From positions 2,914,001-2,978,000 of the forward strand of contig NZ_CP009631.1 of the NCBI RefSeq assembly GCF_000959445.1: a stretch of DNA of 64,000 bases, read 5' to 3'. Below the pieces are notes generated by a model. That model was not told the origin of the DNA. It saw nothing but the letters and a program-made list of their open reading frames with translations, and made no database searches. The number at the start of each line of letters is the position of its first letter. Position 1 is the stretch's first letter. A program made the translations under genes and the position numbers. This document shows positions 57,201-64,000 of this stretch, piece by piece. This DNA is from Burkholderia vietnamiensis LMG 10929 (GTDB taxonomy: Bacteria; Pseudomonadota; Gammaproteobacteria; Burkholderiales; Burkholderiaceae).

Positions 57201-57960
57201 GCAGCAGCGCATCGATCGCATCGCGCTCGTCGGCCCACATTTGTGCGGCCTGCTCGAAGCAGGCGGCGGCCGCGGCCTCCGCCGACTCGTCGGGCTCGGC
57301 GACGCCGTCCCAGCGCAGCGCGGCCAGCGGCTTCTTCAGCCGACGCGCCAGCTGCGCATCGAGCGCGGCCGGGCCCGCGCCCGAATCGACGAGCCACGTC
57401 GCGAAGCGCGGCCAGCGGGCGGCCATCGGTTCGACGCGCGTGCGCCAGAAGTCGGCGGCCAGTTCGAAGCGCAGCGCCGCATCGTCGGCCTGCATGTCGA
57501 ACGCAAACGGCATCGCGGCGGCGAACGGCGCCTCCTGCAGCGCGCGCTGGCAGAACGCGTGGATCGTGTGGATAGCCGCCTGATCGAACGCGCGAAGCGC
57601 GCGCCGGATCCGCTTCGCCGCCGTGTCGGGATCGAGCGCGCCGCCTTCGCCGAGCGTCGTCTCCAGCAGTCGTGCGACGAACGGGTCGCCGCCGTCGTCG
57701 CCCGTATCGAGCGCATGCGCGAGTTGCGCCAGCCGGCCGCGAATGCGCTCGTGCAGTTCGGCGGTCGCGGCCTTCGTGAACGTCACCACGAGGATTTCGT
57801 CCGCGCCGAGATCCTTTTCGAGCAGCAGCCGCACGTAGAGCGCGCAGATGTTCCACGTCTTGCCGGTACCGGCCGACGCCTCGATCTGGTTGACGCCGTC
57901 GAGCGGGCATGCGAACACGTCGAGTTCGAGCGCCGCCGGCGATCTGGATGCGGCGTTCAT
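54256..57960 (-). CDS. recB: exodeoxyribonuclease V beta subunit RecB
   Basis: A 1234-residue 3'-5' UvrD-type helicase with a C-terminal nuclease. Walker A is EASAGTGKTWN (about 27-37), motif II/III LIDEFQDTDPLQF, motif V/VI VHKSKGLEYAVVF and YVALTRAVYRC. The nuclease domain holds GFIKGFIDMIVEHDGRF with IVDWKSNHLG, the metal-binding Asp and Lys. Overlaps of 4 nt with recC upstream and recD downstream. Confidence 0.97.
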   Translation of the reverse strand: MNAASRSPAALELDVFACPLDGVNQIEASAGTGKTWNICALYVRLLLEKDLGADEILVVTFTKAATAELHERIRGRLAQLAHALDTGDDGGDPFVARLLETTLGEGGALDPDTAAKRIRRALRAFDQAAIHTIHAFCQRALQEAPFAAAMPFAFDMQADDAALRFELAADFWRTRVEPMAARWPRFATWLVDSGAGPAALDAQLARRLKKPLAALRWDGVAEPDESAEAAAAACFEQAAQMWADERDAIDALLRAAQPALNQRSHKPEAIADAFGAWSAHFAQRNAAAALPKAALRLTRTALVKATKKGGATPEHAFFDVADALEAAVAAADAAQRARWLALVADWLDSAPAELAERKRTRRVVSFDDLLANLYQALQAHPWLGETLRARYPAALIDEFQDTDPLQFAIFDRIFAPRGPLFLVGDPKQAIYSFRAADLHTYLAARARASACYTLAVNQRSTPAIVDACNRFFMSNPHAFVLDGLDYYAVRAGTRVRAPFIDETDPGPAGDFRIWALPGGDGTLHKREAQAQAAQACAAEIARLMRGARDGHARLGDTPLSPGDIAVLVQTHRQGSLVKRVLATWGIGSVELAQASVFSTGDAEQLERVLAAIDAPGDLRRLRAALAADWFGLDADALWRMEQGDGDASRDAADGADAMSWVERFSRYRLLWRERGFAVMWRTFTRELRIAERLMAGADGERRVTDINHLAELTQARASAQPGIAPTLRWLAAQRLDGGGEEAQLRLESDRNLVQIVTVHKSKGLEYAVVFCPFLNDGGLREPPTSALPDAREYHDDAGDAVLHYGCDDEAAAHAARQVLREQAAERARLVYVALTRAVYRCYLVAGPYLSSRSTREARRSVLNWLVAGAGRSFDAWLDEPPDEAELGAAWQALAGGPLSVAPLPVPARRERVAAGHDDSQALAARRATRMLRDAWRIASFSSLTASMAREEAGVASVPDDELRPDHDALAAVSADLALVGADTVVSAPPDDDILTFPRGAAAGECLHRLFELSRFTQPDSWLQAALGALHDRPVEAEPDLAVRLPAMMVRLVDDVVHTELVPGMRLADLDPARRLDEMGFLFPAPSLELGALRRLLVAHGYPDVALEAGALAGFIKGFIDMIVEHDGRFWIVDWKSNHLGNTPDAYGPRALDAAMADHAYHLQALLYTVALHRYLRARLPDYDYDTHMAGYLYLFVRGVRPGWRSDGMPAGVHAGRPSRELVDALDRMMEGGRA

Positions 57961-60900
57961 TCGAGCTCCTTCAGATGTTCGAGCATCGGCTCGAATACGA
58001 GCCGCGCGAGCGTGCCGAACGGCTCGTCGAGAGACGGGTGCGCACCGCGCCACGCGATCGCGATGGCCGGATCGTCCGCCTCGCTCGCCACACGTTCGTT
58101 GATCCACACGCTCGCGGCCTTCGCGTCGCCGTCGGACACGCACGCCCATGCGCTGCGCGGAAAGAACCGCAGCGGCATGCGCCGGCCCGCGCGAAACAGC
58201 GCGGCGAGCGGCGCGAGCCGCTCGAGCGGCGCCGCGACCGGCGTGAGCTCGAATGCCCCGCCGCTGCCGAACCACAGCGAGCGGCGCGGCCCGTCGGGCT
58301 CCACCGCGCAGTAGACGAGGTGCGCCAGCCACGCCGACAAGTAATCCCGCGCGCTCGGGCGTGCGTAGCGATAGATCACCTGACCGGCCGGCGTGAGCCG
58401 GTTCAGCGTGCCGTGCAACTCGAGCGGCGCGCTCACCGCATCGGCCGACAGCATCGCGTCGTGCACGCCGAACAGTTCATCGGCGGTTTCGGGCCATGCA
58501 GGCGCGATCGTGAGCGTGAACGGCCGCCGCGCGACGCCTTCGGCGAGCGCACGACGCACGTTCGACGCGAGCTGCGTCATCGAGCCGAGCGCTTGGTCGC
58601 GCCACACGGCGCCCGTCGCGCCGCCCGGCAGTTCGGGGCTCGCGTCGGCGATGCGCAGCGCGTGATCGTGCACGTCGCGCTCGTCGGATTCGATCAGCAG
58701 CGGCAGCAGGCGCTCGGCGAGCGCGTCGCTGCCGGCGAAGTCGAGCGCGAACGGCTCGGTGTCGAGCAATTCCGCCTGCGCGTCGGACAACACGATGCCG
58801 AGCCGCGCGCGCAACAACGCGCGAGCCGGATGACGCCAGAACCGTTCGAATTCGCCGAATGCGACCGGCTCGACCGGCTCGGCCGCCAGCGGCTGCGCGA
58901 AGAACGGCTGCTCCCGCGACGCATCGCGTGCGGCTTCGGCCGCGAGCAGCGACGCCAGCGTCGCGCGCTCGGCGTCGTAAGATGCGAGTTCGCTGCCGGG
59001 CCGGAAATACTCGGCCGCGAACGGCTGCAGCGGATGTTCGACGACGAACGCACGGCGCGCAGCGTCGACCGCATCCGGCGCGGCGTCCGCGCCGGCCGTG
59101 ACGAGCGCGAGGTGATCGAGCAGTTCGTCGACGAGCGCCGCGGGCGGCAACGGCGCGTTGTCGCGGATGCTGCGGCCGGTGTACGCGATCAGCAGCCGGT
59201 CGCGCGCGGCGAGCAGCAGGTCGAGGAACAGATTGCGCTCGTCGTCGCGGCGCTGCCGGTCGCCGAGCTTCGGCAGCACGGCCATCAGGTCGAACTCGTC
59301 GGCGCGCGCGAGGCTCGGCAGCACGCCGTCGTCCATCCCGAGCAGACATATCACGCGGTACGGCAGCCCGCGCAAGCTCGTCAGCGACGAGAACGTCACG
59401 CCGCCCCACGGCACCCCGCCACGCGCCGGATCGTCGAGCGCGGCGGCCAGCCCGGCCCGTACGACCGCAGCGGGCAGCGCCTCGTCCGGCGCACCTTCGG
59501 TCATCGCGGCCAGCATCGCGTCGAGCGCGTCGCGCACGCCGGCAAGCGCATCGGCATACGCGGCGCCCGAATCGAAGAAGCGCGCGAGCGTATCGGCGAA
59601 CAGCTCGCTCCATGCGCGCGGCGTGAGCGCACCGGCAAGCCGCTGCGCGAACCCGTCGAGATCGTCGGTGAAGCGGGCCAGCCGGCCGAGCAGCTCGGCC
59701 TCGCTGCCCGTGGCCGCCTCGATCGGCAGCCATGCGCCGATCGGCGCGGCGCCTTCGGGCATCGCATAGCCGAGGAACAGGCGCGCGAGCGCATCGGCGA
59801 ACGTATGGCGCGGTGCGGGCACCGCCGCATCGTCGCTGACCGCCGGCGACAGCCCGCGTCGCGCGCCCGCGGCCGCGAGCCAGGTCTGCACCGTCTCCAG
59901 CGCGGCCGCGTCGATGCCGTAACGGGCTGCGACTGCGTCGACGCGCAACCATTCGACCAGCTCGGGCGCGCCGACCTGCCGGTCCGGCAACGCGAGCCAT
60001 TCGAGCAGCACGCGCGCGACCGGGTTCGCCTGCGACGGCGGCAGCCCGGTGATCCGGTACGGCACGCGTGCCGCCCCGGCGCCCGCCGTGCCGAACACGG
60101 CGTCGATCAGCGGCCCGGCCGCCGCGAGATCGGCAACCGCCACCAGCACGTCGGACGGCTGCAGTGTCGCGTCGGCGTCGAACCATGCCAGCAGGCGATC
60201 GTGCAACACCTCGAGCTGGCGCGCGAGGCTGTGGCACACGTGCACCTCGATCCCGCGCTCGGCCGGCGCGTCGCCGAGCTCGGCCTCGGGCTGCAGCCCG
60301 AGAATCGCGTTCTGCACGCGCGCGAGCCAGCTGGGCGCCGCGTTCTCGACGAAGCGCGACGCATCGCCCGACGCGGCGCTTTCGGTCAGCTCGTGCAGCA
60401 TGTGCAGCTGCGCCTGCGTCTGACGGCCCCACTCCGCAAGCAGCGGATGGCCGACCTCCTGATAGTCGAGCCGCCCGGCCGCATCGAGCGCCTCCGCATG
60501 CGCGGCCGTGACGATGTCGAACCAGAATTCTCGACAAGGATTGAGCGCGTAAATGCGCACGTCGATCCAGCGCGACAGCTCGCGCAGCAGCGCGACGTGC
60601 AGCGGCGGCATCGTGGGCAGCGCGAACACGCAGACCGATTCCGGCCACTCGGCGCGTTCGACCGTCTCGGCATCGAGATTGCGCGCCTCCACGAGAAAGC
60701 GATGCGCCGGCGGCGTGCCGCTGTCGCTCAACTCGGCGAGCAGCGCGCGCCACAGCGCCGCCTGCCAGCGCTCGTCGTCGCGCGCCGCGTCGCTGATGCC
60801 GCGCGGTGCGGCATCGCCCGCGAGCACCGATTCGCCGGCCTGCCACGCCGCCAGCCATTCCGGCCGATAGGTCAGGTAGTGGTCGAGCACGGTCGCGACA

Positions 60901-61295
60901 CGCTGCGCCAGCTCATAGCGCATCGCGTCGTCCGACGCGCTCAGGTACGCCGCGAGCCGCGGCGACGCGAACCACGGCGCACCGTCCGCAGCCTGCGCAA
61001 ACAGCCGGTAGCAACGCCACACGAGCCGATCGGGCGCGAACGGCGAGCGCACGGGCACCGGCAACACGCGACCGATCTGCGCCCACAGCCATTGCGCGAG
61101 ATACGTGAACTCGACGTTCGCGCAGACGCCGTGGCGCGCGGCGATGTCGAGCTCGAGACGGCGGCGCAACGCCGCGCTCGGCACGATCACTTGTTGCGAC
61201 GCCCACGGGCCGTTGCGGGCCGGGAACGCGGCCAGATCCTCGAGCAGCGCATCGGCCAGCGTTTCGTGACGGTTCGAGTAGAAAAGATGGAGCAT
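57957..61295 (-). CDS. recC: exodeoxyribonuclease V gamma subunit RecC
   Basis: A 1112-residue subunit that splits the DNA strands and recognises Chi in the RecBCD complex. It begins MLHLFYSNRHETLADALLED, typical of RecC, and keeps inactive helicase-like blocks (VTFSSLTSLRGLPYRVICLLGMDDGVLP). It is the first gene of the recC-recB-recD-arfB unit; transcription should start in the 180 nt shared with the divergent FUSC gene. Confidence 0.96.
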   Translation of the reverse strand: MLHLFYSNRHETLADALLEDLAAFPARNGPWASQQVIVPSAALRRRLELDIAARHGVCANVEFTYLAQWLWAQIGRVLPVPVRSPFAPDRLVWRCYRLFAQAADGAPWFASPRLAAYLSASDDAMRYELAQRVATVLDHYLTYRPEWLAAWQAGESVLAGDAAPRGISDAARDDERWQAALWRALLAELSDSGTPPAHRFLVEARNLDAETVERAEWPESVCVFALPTMPPLHVALLRELSRWIDVRIYALNPCREFWFDIVTAAHAEALDAAGRLDYQEVGHPLLAEWGRQTQAQLHMLHELTESAASGDASRFVENAAPSWLARVQNAILGLQPEAELGDAPAERGIEVHVCHSLARQLEVLHDRLLAWFDADATLQPSDVLVAVADLAAAGPLIDAVFGTAGAGAARVPYRITGLPPSQANPVARVLLEWLALPDRQVGAPELVEWLRVDAVAARYGIDAAALETVQTWLAAAGARRGLSPAVSDDAAVPAPRHTFADALARLFLGYAMPEGAAPIGAWLPIEAATGSEAELLGRLARFTDDLDGFAQRLAGALTPRAWSELFADTLARFFDSGAAYADALAGVRDALDAMLAAMTEGAPDEALPAAVVRAGLAAALDDPARGGVPWGGVTFSSLTSLRGLPYRVICLLGMDDGVLPSLARADEFDLMAVLPKLGDRQRRDDERNLFLDLLLAARDRLLIAYTGRSIRDNAPLPPAALVDELLDHLALVTAGADAAPDAVDAARRAFVVEHPLQPFAAEYFRPGSELASYDAERATLASLLAAEAARDASREQPFFAQPLAAEPVEPVAFGEFERFWRHPARALLRARLGIVLSDAQAELLDTEPFALDFAGSDALAERLLPLLIESDERDVHDHALRIADASPELPGGATGAVWRDQALGSMTQLASNVRRALAEGVARRPFTLTIAPAWPETADELFGVHDAMLSADAVSAPLELHGTLNRLTPAGQVIYRYARPSARDYLSAWLAHLVYCAVEPDGPRRSLWFGSGGAFELTPVAAPLERLAPLAALFRAGRRMPLRFFPRSAWACVSDGDAKAASVWINERVASEADDPAIAIAWRGAHPSLDEPFGTLARLVFEPMLEHLKELE

Positions 61296-61476
61296 GAAGC
61301 GGGTGTCGGAGCGTCGCGCCGGCCATGCCGGGCGAACAGGAGCGACAAGGATAGCAAAAGGGGAGGCGCGGCGAAGTTCGGCCGAACGGCTAGGTTTTGC
61401 GGGCCGCGAAATACGATAGACTCGTCGCCAGTCAATACGCTGTCCCGGGCGTCTTCGTCTGCCACTACGTTCATCG

Positions 61477-63768
61477 ATGCGCTATTCGGTCGAAATCAGA
61501 AAGTTTCTCTACAGCCAGTACTTCTTCGGTGGGCTGAGAATCGCGTTCGGCGTGTCGCTGCCCGCGGTGCTGTGCCTGATCGTGTTTCACAACCGGGAGC
61601 TCGGCTTCACGATCTCGACCGGTGCGCTCGGCGCGTGCGTCGTCGACATGCCGGGCCCGCTGAAGTACAAGCACAACGAAATGCTTGCGTGCAGCGTGAT
61701 CGGCTTTCTGGCCGCGCTCGCGACGGGCCTCGCCACGCCGCACATCTTCGCGCTGTGGCTGACGATCGTCCCGCTCACGTTCGTGCTGTCGCTGATCGTC
61801 GTGTACGGCAACCGCTGGCCGCAAATCAGCTTCGCGACGCTGTTCATGATGGTGATGACGCTGGAGGAGAACTTCACGCCGCTGCAGGCGTTCGTCAATG
61901 CCGGCTGGATTCTCGCGGGCGGCCTCTGGTACACGTACTGGGCGACCATCGTGTCGCAATGGCAGGCGCGCCGGATCGAGCAGCAGGCGCTCGCGGAGAG
62001 CCTGTTCGCGTGCGCGGACTACCTGCAGGCGCGCGCGCAGTTCTACGACCTCGACGCGGATCTCGACGAGTGCTACCGCAATCTCGTCGCCAAGCAGATC
62101 ACGGCGGTCGAAACGCAGGAAACCGCCCGCGACATCGTGCTGCGCAACCTGCCGAAGCTGCGCCGCGGCAAGCTCGATCCCGGCCGCACGACGATGTACA
62201 ACCTGTTCATCAACAGCGTCGACCTGCACGAGCTGTTCGTCGGCGCGCATACCGACTATCCGCTCGTGCGCAACACGTTCGGCGGCTCAGACCTGATCAT
62301 TTTCTATCGCGACCTGATCGGCAAGGCGGCGGCCGATCTCGAGGAAATCGGCCTCGCGGTGCTCGAGAACCGCGCGCCGCATTCGCGCATCAGCGTGAAG
62401 GCCGAACTGCGCGCGATCGAGTACGAGATCGAGCTGATGCGCAAGAAGAACTTCGCGGCGGCCAATGCCGAGGCGTACGCGGCCGTGCTCGCGACGTTCC
62501 GGCGGATCTGGAGCGCGACGCGGCTGATCGACCGGATGCGCCGCAACCTGTCTGGCCACGCCGATCCGCAGCAGACCGAACTGAAGATCGACAAGGCGCT
62601 CGTGCGTTTCCTGCAGCGGCGCCGGATGTCGCCGCTGCTGATCTTCTCGAACCTGAACATGCGCTCGCCGAGCTTTCGCCACGCGCTGCGCGTGACGATC
62701 GCGGTCGCGGTCGGCTTTTGGCTCGGCCGGCTGCTGCCGCTCACGAATGCCTACTGGATCGTGATGACGACCATCATCATCCTGAAGCCGGGCTACTCGC
62801 TGACCAAGCAGCGCAACGCGCAACGTATCGTCGGAACGCTGATCGGCTGCGCGGCGAGCATCGCGCTGATCTATTCGGTGAAGGAGCCGCACGTGCTCAT
62901 CGCGATCATGTTCGGATCGATGGTGATGAGCTACAGCCTGCTGCTGTTCAACTATGCGGCGAGCGTCGTGTTCACTTCGTCGTACGTGCTGCTGATGTTC
63001 CACCTGCTCGCGCCGGGCAGCATGCGCATCATCGGCGAGCGCGCGATCGACACCGTGGTCGGCTGCATGATTGCGATCGCCGCGAGCCGGCTCTTCCCGT
63101 ACTGGGAATACCGGCTGATGGGCAAGCTCGTGACCGACATGCTGAGCTCGACCCGCAAGTATTTCGAGGCGGCGTGGCGCGCCGGGCGCGGCGCCTCGGC
63201 GCCTGCCGTGCCGGTCGCGGACGGCGCGGCTGCCGTGCCGGTCGTTGCCGCGGCGATCGAAGCGCCGTCCACCGCGCTCGACGACGACTATCGCTACCGC
63301 CTCGCGCGCAAGGACGTGCACATCGCATTCGCGAACCTCGGGCAGGCGTTCCAGCGGATGATGATCGAGCCGAAGGCGCACCAGCGCTTCGTCGCCGAAC
63401 TCAACGACCTGCTGGTACAGGCCCACGTGCTCGGCGCGCAGATCACCGCCGCCGCGCCGCTGATTCGCAGCGCATGCTCAGCCGACGGGCAGCGCGTTCA
63501 CGACGACGCGCTGCATCGCGGCCTGTCCGCCGTGCTCGACAACCTCGAAAAGGCGGAAGCCGGCGAGCCGCCGCCGGCCGACCATCTCGATACGACCAGA
63601 CAGATCACGCGCGCGCTCGACGAAATGGTCGTGTCGGCGGAAAAATCGGACGCCGTGGGCGCCGACCTCACGCACGACCTGAAGGTTCTCGCGCACCAGT
63701 GCAAGCAGATGCTGGCGTCATCGCTGCTGATCCGCAAGGACGCGAGCGTCATCCGGCTGCCGGCGTGA
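61477..63768 (+). CDS. FUSC-family inner-membrane protein (YccS/AaeB-like exporter)
   Basis: A 763-residue protein with two sets of about five to six membrane helices (near residues 10-165 and 395-530) separated and followed by large cytoplasmic domains, the layout of the FUSC/YccS family. Signatures include FHNRELGFTISTGALGACVVDMPGP and FWLGRLLPLTNAYWIVMTTI. Relatives export aromatic carboxylic acids such as p-hydroxybenzoate or fusaric acid; the substrate here is unknown. It is divergent from recC. Confidence 0.88.
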   Translation: MRYSVEIRKFLYSQYFFGGLRIAFGVSLPAVLCLIVFHNRELGFTISTGALGACVVDMPGPLKYKHNEMLACSVIGFLAALATGLATPHIFALWLTIVPLTFVLSLIVVYGNRWPQISFATLFMMVMTLEENFTPLQAFVNAGWILAGGLWYTYWATIVSQWQARRIEQQALAESLFACADYLQARAQFYDLDADLDECYRNLVAKQITAVETQETARDIVLRNLPKLRRGKLDPGRTTMYNLFINSVDLHELFVGAHTDYPLVRNTFGGSDLIIFYRDLIGKAAADLEEIGLAVLENRAPHSRISVKAELRAIEYEIELMRKKNFAAANAEAYAAVLATFRRIWSATRLIDRMRRNLSGHADPQQTELKIDKALVRFLQRRRMSPLLIFSNLNMRSPSFRHALRVTIAVAVGFWLGRLLPLTNAYWIVMTTIIILKPGYSLTKQRNAQRIVGTLIGCAASIALIYSVKEPHVLIAIMFGSMVMSYSLLLFNYAASVVFTSSYVLLMFHLLAPGSMRIIGERAIDTVVGCMIAIAASRLFPYWEYRLMGKLVTDMLSSTRKYFEAAWRAGRGASAPAVPVADGAAAVPVVAAAIEAPSTALDDDYRYRLARKDVHIAFANLGQAFQRMMIEPKAHQRFVAELNDLLVQAHVLGAQITAAAPLIRSACSADGQRVHDDALHRGLSAVLDNLEKAEAGEPPPADHLDTTRQITRALDEMVVSAEKSDAVGADLTHDLKVLAHQCKQMLASSLLIRKDASVIRLPA

Positions 63769-64000
63769 CTAAGCGGGTGCGCAATGGTTCGACCGGCCGA
63801 TCTTCCCGGCCGCGCGTGCCTCGTGACGCGTGATTCCGCGCGCGATCAACACGGTGCGTGAGCGCATTCTGCTGTTCCACGTGTTGCCGATGCCGTGCTG
63901 ATGTCGATCGGCCGGTGGACCGGCGTGGGCAGCGACGGCAGCCTTCGGAGGCGAGCGCAGGCTTCGGCGGCCGCGTCGGTCCCGACGCAACAGAGCGCGT
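63769..64000. other. right-edge interval without a recognised gene
   Basis: About 230 nt after the FUSC gene. An Arg-rich minus-strand open frame runs through it but shows no recognisable domain. Confidence 0.4.

Noticed and set aside
57909..63833. A nearly 2000-codon open frame on the plus strand opposite recB and recC
   Set aside because: It is Arg/Ala/Gly-rich, lacks domains and lies antisense to clearly conserved recB/recC and then out of frame in the FUSC gene; an artefact of high GC.

Overview
The window reads as chromosomal DNA of a Burkholderia species, most likely Burkholderia cepacia complex. The grounds are very high GC, long spurious open frames opposite real genes, a malonate decarboxylase/MadLM locus, an OmpC-type Burkholderia porin, many LysR regulators, a recCBD cluster and a type VI secretion (T6SS) VgrG/effector cassette. 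The species call is an inference from gene content; no rRNA gene is present to test it.

Layout. 1-4.2 kb: malonate use (mdcA running off the left edge, madM, madL) divergent from a LysR regulator. 4.3-5.3 kb: two tandem Hsp20 chaperones behind a sigma-32-like promoter. 5.3-9.2 kb: a zinc-finger protein, TerC, an NhaR-like regulator and a lipoprotein with a very long Ala/Pro/Ser tail. 9.6-13.3 kb: a PLP-dependent ammonia-lyase divergent from a LysR gene with a hexanucleotide tandem repeat between them, a candidate small RNA or leader with a strong terminator, and a DHA1 efflux transporter. 13.4-20 kb: a likely nitrogen-compound cassette (acetylpolyamine amidohydrolase, M20 amidohydrolase, MHS symporter, LysR, NCS1 permease). 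20.1-23.1 kb: SRAP/YedK-type protein, flavin reductase, porin.

About 23.4-33.6 kb is visibly lower in GC. It holds an unpartnered tssF on the plus strand and, on the minus strand, a vgrG - DUF4123 adaptor - VasX-like pore-forming effector - membrane immunity candidate - PAAR cassette. It ends next to a tRNA-Leu(UAA) gene that is split in the anticodon loop by a 260-nt group I intron (34004-34350). This intron is the most striking RNA feature of the window.

34.6-40.4 kb: a LacI regulator with two AAACGTTT operators, a binding-protein ABC importer and a GpdQ-type phosphodiesterase, which together look like a phosphodiester scavenging operon. 40.8-43.2 kb: an MFS and a DMT exporter. 43.7-45.5 kb: a Met/Lys-rich MXKDX peptide, a cytochrome b and a sulfite-oxidase-fold molybdoenzyme, in the same order as the MrpX-YedZ1-YedY1 hypochlorite-scavenging system and behind an ECF-like promoter. 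45.8-48 kb: TPP riboswitch and thiC. 48.2-51.5 kb: two small lipoproteins, a DMT transporter and an EAL phosphodiesterase. 51.5-61.3 kb: recC-recB-recD-arfB, joined by 4-nt overlaps. 61.5-63.8 kb: a FUSC-family exporter. No CRISPR array, rRNA gene or complete insertion sequence was seen.
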